The notes under the pieces were generated by a model. The model worked only from the letters and a program-made list of their open reading frames with translations. It was not told where the DNA came from and made no database searches. This document shows, piece after piece, positions 16,178 to 26,243 of a stretch of 64,000 nt of DNA. Every line of letters starts with the position of its first letter. Position 1 is the first letter of the stretch. The stretch lies in the NCBI RefSeq assembly GCF_900109365.1, contig NZ_FNZR01000002.1, positions 372,001 through 436,000 of the forward strand, written 5' to 3'. This DNA comes from Parapedobacter koreensis. Its GTDB lineage: Bacteria; Bacteroidota; Bacteroidia; Sphingobacteriales; Sphingobacteriaceae. The translations under genes were made by a program, and so were the position numbers.

Positions 16178-18654
16178 GGATCCACGTCAATTTGTACGCG
16201 CACTCCTTTATTGAGCTTATCCGCCTCGAAGCGCAATAAGGTCGCTTTTACCAGTTCTTTTACTTTGGTGATACTCGTGCCGCTGCGTTCCACTTTGAGC
16301 AGGATGCTGTAGATATAGTAGTTGCGCACCCGCCCCACCAACGGCACTTCCGGCCCGTATACACGTTGTCCCAGCCCTTCACGCAATGCCGTTGCCAGGC
16401 GATGTGCGGCATCGTGCAGGGCCTGCTGTTCTTTATGCTTTACGTCAATCTTAAATAAGCGGTAAAAAGGCGGATAAGCGTAGTTTTTGCGCTCCGCTAC
16501 TTCCGTCATGAACATGCCCTCATAGTCATTATCGATGACCTGCTGGATGATGCGGTGGTTGGGTGCATACGATTGGATAATCACTTTCCCACTGTCATTG
16601 CGCCTTCCCGCCCGTCCGCTTACCTGGGCAAGCAACGAAAAGGCCCTTTCATAAGCCCTGAAGTCGGGATAGTTGATCAATCCATCGGCATTAACAATAC
16701 CGATCAAGCTCACTTTTCCAAAATCCAGTCCCTTAGCTACCATTTGGGTGCCTACCAGCACATCATAGCGATGCTCATCAAAAGCATTCAATACCCGGTC
16801 AAACCCGTGCTTGCCCCGCGTGGAGTCCAGATCAAGGCGACCGATGCGTACATTGGGCAGCAACATTTCGAGCTCCTCTTCCACCCGTTCGGTGCCAAAG
16901 CCCTTGCTTTCAATATGGGTAGAACCACACGCTGGGCACACTTGTATGGGTTCTTCCGAAAACCCGCAGTAATGGCAGTGCAGTTTACCACTACTTTTAT
17001 GGTAGGTAAGGCTTACATCGCAATGGATGCATTTGGCAATATAGCCGCAGGTCTTGCACTGCAACAGCGGCGTATGGCCCCGCCTGTTTTGAAAAAGGAT
17101 GATCTGTTGCTGCTGTGCAAGGGCTTTTTCCATTTCTTGCAGCAATGTACCGCTGAAATAAGAAAACATGTTTCCCTTGCGGCTTTCCTCGCTGATGCTC
17201 ACCGTCACGATTTCAGGCAGCTTGGCATTTCCATAGCGTTGCTTAAGTTCGACCAGGCCGTATTTGCCCGCACGTGCATTATAATAGCTTTCGACCGACG
17301 GCGTCGCTGAACCCAGCAAGACTTTCGCACCGTGGATGTGGCCTAAGTAAATGGCCGTATCACGCGCATGGTAGCGCGGTGACGGATCAAATTGCTTATA
17401 GGAAGTTTCATGCTCTTCATCGACGATGACAAGACCCAGTGCCCCGAACGGCAAAAAGACGGCAGAACGTGCCCCTACAATGACCTGATATTCATTATTG
17501 CGTATCTTGTGCCACACTTCCGCACGCTCATTATCACTGAAACGGGAATGATAAACCCCCAATTTATTGCCGAAATGCATCCGTAACCGCTCCGTAATCT
17601 GCGTGGTCAATGCAATTTCCGGCAGCAGATACAATACGTTGGTACCCTTGGCCACCGCCTCTTCCATCAGGCGGATATAGAGCTGCGTCTTGCCTGAAGC
17701 CGTGACGCCGTGCAGCAGCACCACATCCTTTGCCTCAAAGTTGCTTTTGATCGCCTTAAACGCGGCCGACTGCGCGTCGTTAAACGTAAAGTCGCCCGTG
17801 ACTTCGATGTCCTCGCCGTCCAGGCGGCTTACCGCCAGCTCTTCCAACACCAATATACCTTTTTCCACAAGCGCCGAAATAATACCTCCACTACAACCAC
17901 TTGCTTCCATGAGTTCCGACTTTGCCACCTTTGGTTGCCTACGGCTTAGTTGGATGTAAGCCAATACGGCATCCTGTTGCTTGGGTGCATTATCAAGCGA
18001 GTCCAGCAGCAACTTCCGGCCAAGCTCGTCCACATAATCATCATGCAATTGGACAAACGTCTTTACCTTGGGCTTATATTTCGGAGCAACTTCTTCCGAA
18101 ATCAAGATCAGCCCCTTATCGAATAGCCTTTTGAGAATGGGAAAAACCGTTTTCTGCCCCAGCAATTTGACGATATCGCTTACCTTCAATTCCGGTGTGA
18201 GATCCAATGCATCCAGGATAAGAAACTCCTTATCATTCAAGGCCGATCGGTCGATGATCTCCGTACTGGCTGCGATAATCTTGGTCTCGCTGGCCAATTT
18301 CAAGGCCGACGGCAAAGCAGCCTGCATCACTTCCCCCAATGTGCAGAGGTAATACGATGCTATCCAATCCCATAGCCGCAGCTGCACATCATCCACAATG
18401 GGCTGCTCATCCAGCACATCAAGGATATACTTGGCCTCATATAAAGACGGGGCTTGGTACGTCATGCGGTATACAATAGCGGAATAGACCTTATTTTTCC
18501 CGAATTGCACGATGACACGTTTGCCTATCGCCACTTGGCTATCCAACGCACTTGGAATGCGGTAGGTATAGGTCTTCGATATGGCCAACGGTAACACCAC
18601 CTCCACGAACAACGTGGTGCGTATAGCAGCATTACCTTCCGTAAATTCAAGCAT
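16171..18654 (-). CDS. priA: Primosomal protein N' (replication restart helicase PriA)
   Basis: An 827-residue superfamily 2 helicase that reloads the replisome at stalled forks. Seen: the N-terminal 3'-DNA-binding domain (LFVEVVLPLAISKTYTYRIP), Walker A HGVTASGKTQLYI near residue 313, Walker B IVDEEHETSYKQ, the paired zinc sites CKTCGYIAKCIHCD and CHYCG/CPACG (about 530-580), and the helicase motif GTQMVAKGLDFGKVSLIGI. Length is slightly over the E. coli protein. It begins 24 bp after DUF423 and probably shares its promoter. Confidence 0.97.
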   Translation of the reverse strand: MLEFTEGNAAIRTTLFVEVVLPLAISKTYTYRIPSALDSQVAIGKRVIVQFGKNKVYSAIVYRMTYQAPSLYEAKYILDVLDEQPIVDDVQLRLWDWIASYYLCTLGEVMQAALPSALKLASETKIIAASTEIIDRSALNDKEFLILDALDLTPELKVSDIVKLLGQKTVFPILKRLFDKGLILISEEVAPKYKPKVKTFVQLHDDYVDELGRKLLLDSLDNAPKQQDAVLAYIQLSRRQPKVAKSELMEASGCSGGIISALVEKGILVLEELAVSRLDGEDIEVTGDFTFNDAQSAAFKAIKSNFEAKDVVLLHGVTASGKTQLYIRLMEEAVAKGTNVLYLLPEIALTTQITERLRMHFGNKLGVYHSRFSDNERAEVWHKIRNNEYQVIVGARSAVFLPFGALGLVIVDEEHETSYKQFDPSPRYHARDTAIYLGHIHGAKVLLGSATPSVESYYNARAGKYGLVELKQRYGNAKLPEIVTVSISEESRKGNMFSYFSGTLLQEMEKALAQQQQIILFQNRRGHTPLLQCKTCGYIAKCIHCDVSLTYHKSSGKLHCHYCGFSEEPIQVCPACGSTHIESKGFGTERVEEELEMLLPNVRIGRLDLDSTRGKHGFDRVLNAFDEHRYDVLVGTQMVAKGLDFGKVSLIGIVNADGLINYPDFRAYERAFSLLAQVSGRAGRRNDSGKVIIQSYAPNHRIIQQVIDNDYEGMFMTEVAERKNYAYPPFYRLFKIDVKHKEQQALHDAAHRLATALREGLGQRVYGPEVPLVGRVRNYYIYSILLKVERSGTSITKVKELVKATLLRFEADKLNKGVRVQIDVDPY

Positions 18655-18678
18655 AATAAGGCAAAAATCAAGCAGGCA

Positions 18679-19068
18679 CTATCCCTTATTCTTGATGGTA
18701 GCAATAAATAAACCGAGCCATCCTAATATGAAACACAACCCACCAATCGGTGTAATCGGGCCAATAATCGACGGAGCTCCAAAATCGGTGATGGCGTGCG
18801 TACTCAATAGATACAGCGATCCGGAAAACAACAATATCCCCAATGTGAATGTCACAAATGAAAACCGAATGTAGGTATTTTTTGCCCGGGAAAATGTCGC
18901 TAAAAACAATAGGGCGACCGTATGATAAAATTGATACTCCACCGCAGTATCCCAGGTCTCCAGATGGTCTTCGCTGATTTTGCCTTCCAAACCATGCGCT
19001 CCAAATGCACCCAATACAACAGCTACAAGACCAAAAAACGAAGCAGTGAGTATAATGCGTTTATTCAT
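18679..19068 (-). CDS. DUF423 family membrane protein
   Basis: A 129-residue integral membrane protein with four predicted helices. The family N-terminus is clear (ASFFGLVAVVLGAFGAHGLE), followed by the WDTAVEYQFYHTVALLFLA segment and a final helix rich in glycine (ITPIGGLCFILGWLGL). YgdD/YwdK-type proteins have no firmly established function. It is the first gene before priA with a well-formed promoter at 19118-19148. Confidence 0.9.
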   Translation of the reverse strand: MNKRIILTASFFGLVAVVLGAFGAHGLEGKISEDHLETWDTAVEYQFYHTVALLFLATFSRAKNTYIRFSFVTFTLGILLFSGSLYLLSTHAITDFGAPSIIGPITPIGGLCFILGWLGLFIATIKNKG

Positions 19069-19117
19069 CGGTATAACAATGATTAATTAAGGCCAATTTA
19101 ATGATAGTAATATTTGC

Positions 19118-19148
19118 CAAACTTAGGCATAATTGAAGTCATATGCAA
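19118..19148 (-). promoter_or_regulatory. Promoter of the DUF423-priA unit
   Basis: Minus-strand TTG (19148-19146), exactly 20 bp spacer, then TAAGTTTG (19125-19118). Predicted start near 19113, leader about 45 nt to ATG 19068. Confidence 0.65.
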
Positions 19149-19204
19149 GCTGGTTCAAATGGGAATAAAGTTACCCAAAATTTTACTTTCGGCACTTTTT
19201 ATGT

Positions 19205-19212
19205 TAGGTTTG
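19205..19212 (+). promoter_or_regulatory. -7 element before the 877-residue gene
   Basis: TAGGTTTG fits TAnnTTTG and ends 6 bp before the ATG at 19219, predicting a leaderless or almost leaderless mRNA. No clear -33. Confidence 0.4.
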
Positions 19213-19218
19213 TAGGGA

Positions 19219-21852
19219 ATGAGGAATACCATTATCATCACATCGATAGCATTCATAGCCGTGGTGGTCGCCTCGATTTTTTATTTTTCCGATCTCAGGA
19301 AAGGCGAACGATCCAACCGGCAGCCCCTTTCCTATATTCCCGGCGACGCCGCTTTTTTGGTCTCTTTTAAAAATGAAGACGCGGCAACCCGTATGTTCAC
19401 TGGCTTCAGCTTATTTGAAGCTATCCTTGGCAACATCCAGTCCCAGCGGCTGCACGATATCCAACATATTTTGCGGGACGAACAGCTTACCTCTTACGTC
19501 AGCGGGCAAGAAGTCGTACTTTCCTTCCACCTTCGGGAAAGCCAGCTCCATTACTTAATGGGCCTTCCCCTCAATGAGCCCCTCTCTGTACAGGCCTTGT
19601 TTGACAAGGTGGGTGGCATGGATACACTTTTCAACCCACAATGGGTGGATCCCGATTCACTGCCACAGGCATTCTTATTGCATTTGCCCGATAGCTCCAT
19701 GCTCTATGTCGCCGAGCGCGAGGGCATGCTATTGGCCAGCTTCAGCAGCGAACTACTGTCCGATGCCCTCAACGAGGATACCCCCCGGCTAACTGCCGAT
19801 GCCATTGACCATTTCCACCGTGCAAACAACGCTAATTCACCGATGACATGGCACATCAACCACGGGCAGCTGGCCGCCTTCACTGCCGGGATCCTGCAAA
19901 GCCAACCTCAAGGCATGGCCTCCTTGCTGGAGGGACTACCCGGATACTCCACCCTGCACATGAATTTCAAAAGCGATGCGTTGATGTTCAGTGGCAATAG
20001 CTCCCTAAATGCCGACACAATCACTTACCTTTCGCTTTATGGTCAGCAACGCCCAGTCGAACAGACCTTGGAACATCTATTTCCGGCCAGCACCGCGTCT
20101 TACCTGGCATTCGGCATCAGTGACTTCCCCGCTTTGCATACGGGCATTGTCCAGCTGCTTACCATCCGGGACGAACTCACCCAAATGCAGGAACAGCATC
20201 GGTTGATCCAGCATTCATCCGGGCTATCCATACAAGCGGAACTTTTGCCCGAATGGGGGGATGAATTCGCCGTGCTCGAATTAGCCAACCAGGAAAAACT
20301 CGCCATCATCGAGGTAAAGGATTCGCTGTCATTTGCCAATACCATCCAGCGGATTAGCACGGCCTACCCTGAAAAATTATACCGGCTCAACCATTCCAAC
20401 CTGCTCTATTACAGTTTTGGCGATCCGCTGAAAACGTTCACCCGGCCTTATTTTTTACTGGTAGACCAATACCTGATTTGTGCCAACCAACCCAATACGC
20501 TCCGGCAGTTTGCCGTGGATTATGCCGCGCAAAAAACATTGGCTACCACGCTTGGCTACATCGATTTTGAAGCCTTGCTGGCCAACAGCAGTAACGTGAC
20601 CTGGTTTGTAAACAGGGATAATGCCGCAAGTACCATCACACAGCGGCTAGTCACACCATTTGAAGCGATTTACCGTGACACCGTCCACTTTGGTTACCAA
20701 CGGTTTTATGGATGTTCCTTCCAGCTCTCCGGCGCTTCGGGAAATTTTTTTACCAGCTTTTTTGCCAAATACGACCGCAATGAAACGACAAGCGTTGCCG
20801 CGCAATGGGCATTCGACCTGAATGGCCAACTCATCACTGATCCCATCGTCTGCCATTACAACGATACCAGTTCGTTTATACTCGCGCAGGACGCCAGCTA
20901 TATTTTACATGCCATAGCGACCGATGGACGAAAGCTTTGGAACGCCCAGTTGCCTGGCCCGATACTGGGCGACATCCAGCAATTGACCGACGGTAGCATC
21001 ATGCTTACGACAGCAAGAAGGCTTTATCGGCTTGATACCAATGGTGATCCGCTGCCGGGGTTTTCCTTGCAGCTTCCGCGTGACGCCACCTACGGTGCCA
21101 CCGTGTATGAAGACGGCCAAGACGTGCGCTTGTTTGTACCAGCAAAAAACCATATCCTGGCGTACGATGGCCGTGGGTCACGCCTTCGGGGTTGGGACAA
21201 CAAAACGGTTTCGGGTGATTTGTTGTTTGACCTAAAAACAGCCCATGCAACGGATATCCATTACGTAATCGCCGCTACGGATGCCGGGCGGTTGTATTTT
21301 TTCAATCCCAATGGGCAGTTGATAGGCGTTGAAGACCATGGCCAGCAAGTCGGATTCAGCAATCCCATCGGCATGTACCTATCAGCGGGCGAACCCGATA
21401 GGTCATGGGTAGCCACCACGGACACGTCCGGCACTTTGCAAATCGTCAATTTTGGGCAACAGCATACCGAAAAGCACATCCGGCAATGGAGTCCGGCACA
21501 CACCTTTGACATGGCAACCGTGTCGAATAGCGAGGCTCCTGACTTGATCTTTACCGACAAGGGGCAGTTATCCGTTTATCAAGACACCGCGTTGGTTTAC
21601 CATTACGATTTCAGGCAGCAGCTCGCAGACCGGCCACGGTTTTTCGCGCAGGCCAATGGCACACACCAAATCGGCATCGCAACGGAAGGCAATGAGCTGA
21701 TTTACATATTTAACCCTGATGGTACAATCGTCAATGGATTTCCAACGGAAGGGGCACCGTATTTTTATTTTGGGCCGCTGGAAAGGGACAACCATCGTTA
21801 TCTGCTATACAGCAAAGGCGACCGGAAATTATACGGTTATCGCTACGATTAG
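19219..21852 (+). CDS. Membrane-anchored protein with DUF3352-like N-terminus and propeller-like C-terminus
   Basis: An 877-residue protein of unknown function. Residues 5-24 form one uncleaved membrane helix, leaving the rest in the periplasm. Residues 35-520 contain two or more similar long alpha/beta segments (for example SYIPGDAAFLVSFKN at the start and STASYLAFGISDFPALHTGI later), as in DUF3352-type proteins. From about 530 the sequence turns into repeated short strands with W/G and D residues (DGRKLWNAQLPGPILGDIQQ, TDGSIMLTTARRLYRLDTNG, YEDGQDVRLFVPAKNHILAYD), as in quinoprotein-like propellers. It ends with a 4-bp overlap on the convergent acyltransferase gene. The two-part reading is inference. 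Confidence 0.75.
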   Translation: MRNTIIITSIAFIAVVVASIFYFSDLRKGERSNRQPLSYIPGDAAFLVSFKNEDAATRMFTGFSLFEAILGNIQSQRLHDIQHILRDEQLTSYVSGQEVVLSFHLRESQLHYLMGLPLNEPLSVQALFDKVGGMDTLFNPQWVDPDSLPQAFLLHLPDSSMLYVAEREGMLLASFSSELLSDALNEDTPRLTADAIDHFHRANNANSPMTWHINHGQLAAFTAGILQSQPQGMASLLEGLPGYSTLHMNFKSDALMFSGNSSLNADTITYLSLYGQQRPVEQTLEHLFPASTASYLAFGISDFPALHTGIVQLLTIRDELTQMQEQHRLIQHSSGLSIQAELLPEWGDEFAVLELANQEKLAIIEVKDSLSFANTIQRISTAYPEKLYRLNHSNLLYYSFGDPLKTFTRPYFLLVDQYLICANQPNTLRQFAVDYAAQKTLATTLGYIDFEALLANSSNVTWFVNRDNAASTITQRLVTPFEAIYRDTVHFGYQRFYGCSFQLSGASGNFFTSFFAKYDRNETTSVAAQWAFDLNGQLITDPIVCHYNDTSSFILAQDASYILHAIATDGRKLWNAQLPGPILGDIQQLTDGSIMLTTARRLYRLDTNGDPLPGFSLQLPRDATYGATVYEDGQDVRLFVPAKNHILAYDGRGSRLRGWDNKTVSGDLLFDLKTAHATDIHYVIAATDAGRLYFFNPNGQLIGVEDHGQQVGFSNPIGMYLSAGEPDRSWVATTDTSGTLQIVNFGQQHTEKHIRQWSPAHTFDMATVSNSEAPDLIFTDKGQLSVYQDTALVYHYDFRQQLADRPRFFAQANGTHQIGIATEGNELIYIFNPDGTIVNGFPTEGAPYFYFGPLERDNHRYLLYSKGDRKLYGYRYD

Positions 21853-22994
21853 GCCCTTCGTTTATTGAGCCTGGTGCGCCACTTCATAAACGGGTACTCA
21901 ACCACCATATTGAGCAACAACGCACCTAGCACCGATACCATCCCACAAATCAATACCCGCATGTTGCCATCCTTTTCCAGTCCCATGGCATCCAGCGGTT
22001 GTTGCAGCAGGTGGTTCAGAAATTTATGGCAAAGGTAGATACCGTATGATAATGCAGCGATAAGAGCACTCACTTTCCAACGAGTACGGTATAAGATGCA
22101 GGATGGGGAAAGTGCCGCGAAAACGAGGACACCGTAGGCGACGGACAATAAAGGGTAGCCAATCACCGTCGGCCAGAACGTCAGCCGATCACCCCGGAAG
22201 AGGAAATACGACACCGCCAATAGGAGCAACCCAACCACCAGCAGCAGATTGCCATGCTTGGCCTGCCAGGCCTGCCAACGTGGGCGATAGTTCATTGCCG
22301 ATGCAATTGCCACACCCACCACGAGTCCATCCAGCCGATTGTACGTAGGGTAGTAAATCCATTTGTTATAAGCCACAAATCGATTTTCCGTAATGGCATT
22401 GTCGTAGAAGGGCTGCATCACTTGGAGCCAGAGGACACTCCTGACGAGCAATCCAAGCACCAATATGCCTAAGAAGACCCATAAACCCTGCCGCCAAATG
22501 CGGGAGCCTGCAAGCAAGGAAAGCGTAAGCGGCAAAAGGAGGTAAAACTGCTCTTCGATGGCCAACGACCAAGCGTGGGAGAATGTCCCCTCGTTGCCGA
22601 AATCCAAATCAAAATTCTGCGTGAATGTCAGAAATTGCCACAGCGGCGCAATGCCATCACGTTCCCGGATGATCGGGAAGGTAAAATATAAAAATACAAC
22701 AAGAAAATAAGCCGGAAAAATCCGCAAGGCACGGTTCACGTAAAATTCGCCGAAGTGGATAGACCCGGTGTTGAGTTGGCGCATGAGCTGGTTGCCAATC
22801 AAGTAACCGCTCAGCACGAAAAAAAGGTCAACACCGCTCCAACCAAAAAGCCCGATCTCATTGACCCATCCCGGACGTTCATAGGCCCGGTAATGGCAAA
22901 GGAATACCAGAATAATGGCCAACGCACGGAGGTGATCCAAACCTGCCAGGTGCTTGCGATCGACATCCAGTATGTGCCGCCAGTACCCACCCAT
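21849..22994 (-). CDS. Acyltransferase family 3 membrane protein (OafA/YrhL type)
   Basis: A 381-residue inner-membrane O-acyltransferase with about ten helices. The family signature is present at the start: LDHLRALAIILVFLCHY with the conserved His in helix 1, then WSGVDLFFVLSGYLIGNQL. FSHAWSLAIEEQFYLLLPL is the second catalytic region. Such enzymes acetylate or otherwise acylate cell-surface polysaccharides. It has no polysaccharide gene neighbours here. The next minus gene (ThuA fusion) ends 26 bp upstream, so cotranscription is possible. Confidence 0.92.
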   Translation of the reverse strand: MGGYWRHILDVDRKHLAGLDHLRALAIILVFLCHYRAYERPGWVNEIGLFGWSGVDLFFVLSGYLIGNQLMRQLNTGSIHFGEFYVNRALRIFPAYFLVVFLYFTFPIIRERDGIAPLWQFLTFTQNFDLDFGNEGTFSHAWSLAIEEQFYLLLPLTLSLLAGSRIWRQGLWVFLGILVLGLLVRSVLWLQVMQPFYDNAITENRFVAYNKWIYYPTYNRLDGLVVGVAIASAMNYRPRWQAWQAKHGNLLLVVGLLLLAVSYFLFRGDRLTFWPTVIGYPLLSVAYGVLVFAALSPSCILYRTRWKVSALIAALSYGIYLCHKFLNHLLQQPLDAMGLEKDGNMRVLICGMVSVLGALLLNMVVEYPFMKWRTRLNKRRA

Positions 22995-23019
22995 AGCTAA
23001 TCACCTGATGCCCGCATCC

Positions 23020-26000
23020 TTAGTCCATGTTTGGCTTCACAGTCAGATTCACCGTCTTTGAGCCAGACAACGGCCGCACGCCCATGCCCGGGCTATTGGT
23101 GTACTGTGCCGTAATCCGCAGTACCGTCTGCTCACCATCACCGCCAGCAGGCGGACGGGCTACAATGGTACCTTTCGCAGGTAGCGATTTCCGCTTGGCG
23201 TCCTGATCATCTGCCAGCGACCGGATCCACCGTACAATCTGGCGGGCTTCAGCCTCCTTCATGTCGGGGTGGGCGGCCATGGCCACTTCACCCCATACGC
23301 CGCTTCCCCCTTGCATGATTTTCTCCGCCAGGTAGGCAGCTGCTTCACGCTGATCTTTATACCGTGCAGCTACCTGGGTAAATGAAGGTCCCACACTGGG
23401 TTCATTGATTTTATGGCACGATTGGCAATCGGATGCCATCATCAGGCTCCTGCCCAACACAAGCTCCGATACCTGCTGATGACCGAGGGAAGCTCCCGCC
23501 ATATCCGTTCCCTTGACATAATCAATGGCGATCACCAAATTAGCCGCATCGATGGCGCGGCCACCGTCATCTACCTTCACCTCATATCCGATAGTCTCCC
23601 CCGGTGTGTATACGCCGGATGTGTTGGTCAATACGATGTCGACAACCGGATTATCATTACCTGCATAAACCATGACGGGATTACTTTCCGACTGGCCTTT
23701 GCCGTCAGACACCGTCACACTGATGGCGTATTCGCCCTTCTGATCCAACGTATAGGTCAGTGCAGGGCCTTCCGTCTGTTGCGTGATGTCGCCGATTTTC
23801 CACGTATAGGCGAGCTTGTCATTCTCGTTGTCTTCAGCAGCTACGGTAGCATTCACGGTGAAAGGCACCTTGCCATTGCTTTTTTCCACCGTAATTTCCC
23901 CTACTTGCGGTGGGAGGTTGCCCGCGATGTAATCGATGCGTGCGATGCCAGCGTCTGCATTCTTGGCAAACCAGCCTTTGCCATATTCCAAGATATACAG
24001 GCGGCCATCCTTGCCCACTTCCATATCAATCGGATTAGCAAAAGGCTCGCCTTCCATAAAGGGTTCCATCTTGTCGAAATCGCCATTCGACAACATGGTC
24101 ACCGCCTTAATCCATCCGCGTATCCAATCGTAGATAATCAGCTTCCCATGGTAATAGTCAGGATACCGGGTATCCTTGGGAAACATATCGGTATAATACA
24201 CCGGGCCAGCCATGGCGTTGCGCCCGCCCGTACCCACTTGCGGAAAATCCGGTGAGGCCGCATAGGGATACCAGATATAGGCCGGTTGGGCCGGAGGCAG
24301 TACCTGCAAGCCGGTATTATTTGGCGAATTGTTCTCCGGTTTCGCCGGATCAAAGGGTTCGCCCGCATGGCCGGTGTTGTAGTCAAACGGACGGTAGGCG
24401 TAGTTGTTGCCCACAAATAGTGGCCAACCGAAGAATCCTGCCGTACGTGCCTGGTTCACTTCATCATACCCACGGGGGCCACGGGTGGCCAAGCTATCGT
24501 TATTCGCATCCGGACCCACTTCCCCCCAGTAGAGGAAGCCGGTTTTCTGGTCTACCGCAATGCGGTAAGGATTCCGGTTGCCCATTACATAAATCTCTGG
24601 CCGGGTCTTTTCCGTACCTTTTGCAAACAGATTACCTTCAGGCACCTCATAGCTGCCATCCGGCAGTACCTTGATGCGGAGGATTTTGCCCCGAAGGTCA
24701 TTGGTATTTCCCGATGAACGGCGGGCATCATACTGTTCGTATCCCGGGCGGCCATCCTGGGGTGCAAATCCTTTGTTTTTATAAGGAGAAGGATCCGGCT
24801 GGTCAAACGGCGTGGAATTGTCCCCCGTGGAGAGGTATAACAATCCATCGCCCCCGAAAGCCAGGGAGCCACCTGTATGGCAGCAAATATCCCGTTGCGA
24901 ATAAAACTGCAAAATGACTTTCTCCGAACTCGTATCCAATGTATCGTTGTCGTATACAAACCGCGATAACCGATTTACCGACGTATCGGCCGGACTATAG
25001 AAGGCATAGACGTATTTGTTTTGTTCATAGTCCGGGTCAAGGGCCAGCCCCAAGAACCCTTCCTCGGCGTTCACGTTGGGCGTCTCCGTATGATGGTATA
25101 CATCCAAGTACCCTACTTGCTTCACCGTTTTGCTCTCTTGGCTGTAGCGCATCAACTCCCCGCGCCGTTGCGCGACGAGGATATCGAAATTGGGCAATAA
25201 AGCCATTTCCGTTGGCTCGAAAAGCTCACCCTGGAGCAATTGTGTCTTGACGAAACGTTGCCTTTCAGGTACCGGCTGTGTTTTCGCCTTGGAATAGTTC
25301 AGCTTCAAATTATCCCCAATGGCATATTTTATACCGCCCAACAGCACCTTCAGTTGCAGCGAATCGGTGAATGAAGCATCTGAATGGCCAAAAGCCGTAA
25401 AAAACGATCGGCCTCCGTCGAAGTCGTGGTACCAAACCATGGGGTGGTTTTCACCATTTTCACCACCTTCGTAGCTACCCTCATCAATCGTAATCAACAC
25501 ATTGATATCCGGGCTAAGCTTCTTGAAATTATACCACTCATCATTGTAAGTGAATGTGGACGGTAGCCCTTCCGTAATCGGGTGTTGCGCAGCCACTACA
25601 TGGAAGGTTGCCTCCTGGGGTTTGGGATGATTTTGGAAATACCCGCCGACCAGGCGACCATACCATCCCCAATCATATTCCGTATCTGATGCAGCATGAA
25701 CGCCCACAAAACCACCCCCAGCCTGGATATACCGCTCAAAAGCCGCCTCCTGGTAATGGTTGAGGGCATCACCCGTGGTGCTCAGGAATACCACGGCCGA
25801 ATAGGCTGCCAAGCTATCGTCATTAAACCACTCGGCATTGGTAGTCGTATCGATATCAAATCCGTTCTCCGCAGCAAGTTTAATCAATGCTTCATTACCT
25901 GCGGGTATGGATTCATGGTAGAATGCCGCAGTTTTACTAAACACCAAAATTTTAGGCTTGCCGCTGCGCTTATTGCAGGAATGCACCGCGAAAAAAACGA

Positions 26001-26058
26001 CCAAGGATAAAATGAATAAAAACGATTTAGTAATGGTCCACTGAGAAAATTTTTTCAT
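23020..26058 (-). CDS. ThuA / sugar dehydrogenase propeller / PKD / cytochrome c fusion lipoprotein
   Basis: A protein of about 1012 residues (1017 if the ATG at 26073 is used). A signal peptide ends in HSC near residue 28 (from 26058), suggesting a lipoprotein. Order of domains: ThuA-like (about 35-250, HESIPAGNEALIKL and FVGVHAASDTEYDW); a glucose/sorbosone dehydrogenase six-bladed propeller (about 270-690, with EEGFLGLALDPDYEQNKYVY and GNRNPYRIAVD); a PKD beta-sandwich (about 695-780, YTWKIGDITQQTEGPALTY); and a class I cytochrome c with CQSCHK (near 875) and a downstream Met-containing loop (MAAHPDMKEAEARQIV). It is likely a periplasmic or outer-face oxidoreductase passing electrons from a sugar to the haem. 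The substrate and whether ThuA is catalytic are unknown. Confidence 0.88.
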   Translation of the reverse strand: MKKFSQWTITKSFLFILSLVVFFAVHSCNKRSGKPKILVFSKTAAFYHESIPAGNEALIKLAAENGFDIDTTTNAEWFNDDSLAAYSAVVFLSTTGDALNHYQEAAFERYIQAGGGFVGVHAASDTEYDWGWYGRLVGGYFQNHPKPQEATFHVVAAQHPITEGLPSTFTYNDEWYNFKKLSPDINVLITIDEGSYEGGENGENHPMVWYHDFDGGRSFFTAFGHSDASFTDSLQLKVLLGGIKYAIGDNLKLNYSKAKTQPVPERQRFVKTQLLQGELFEPTEMALLPNFDILVAQRRGELMRYSQESKTVKQVGYLDVYHHTETPNVNAEEGFLGLALDPDYEQNKYVYAFYSPADTSVNRLSRFVYDNDTLDTSSEKVILQFYSQRDICCHTGGSLAFGGDGLLYLSTGDNSTPFDQPDPSPYKNKGFAPQDGRPGYEQYDARRSSGNTNDLRGKILRIKVLPDGSYEVPEGNLFAKGTEKTRPEIYVMGNRNPYRIAVDQKTGFLYWGEVGPDANNDSLATRGPRGYDEVNQARTAGFFGWPLFVGNNYAYRPFDYNTGHAGEPFDPAKPENNSPNNTGLQVLPPAQPAYIWYPYAASPDFPQVGTGGRNAMAGPVYYTDMFPKDTRYPDYYHGKLIIYDWIRGWIKAVTMLSNGDFDKMEPFMEGEPFANPIDMEVGKDGRLYILEYGKGWFAKNADAGIARIDYIAGNLPPQVGEITVEKSNGKVPFTVNATVAAEDNENDKLAYTWKIGDITQQTEGPALTYTLDQKGEYAISVTVSDGKGQSESNPVMVYAGNDNPVVDIVLTNTSGVYTPGETIGYEVKVDDGGRAIDAANLVIAIDYVKGTDMAGASLGHQQVSELVLGRSLMMASDCQSCHKINEPSVGPSFTQVAARYKDQREAAAYLAEKIMQGGSGVWGEVAMAAHPDMKEAEARQIVRWIRSLADDQDAKRKSLPAKGTIVARPPAGGDGEQTVLRITAQYTNSPGMGVRPLSGSKTVNLTVKPNMD

Positions 26059-26243
26059 GCTACGGTCTATCATGTTTATATCTGGATTGCAAAAATGATA
26101 ATTTTCGTAATAATTCCGCGATAAATTTCAAATACTTTAGTAAGTTTTCTGGTACAATCGGCTAATCCCAACCTACCCAACCAAATTCCCAATTCTTTAC
26201 AGATTTGGGCGGTTACTTCACTGCCGACGACAATATGTAGTGA

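Noticed and set aside
16555-17310. A 251-residue frame antisense to priA
   Set aside because: priA motifs are intact on the other strand; the antisense frame shows no domain and is a composition shadow.
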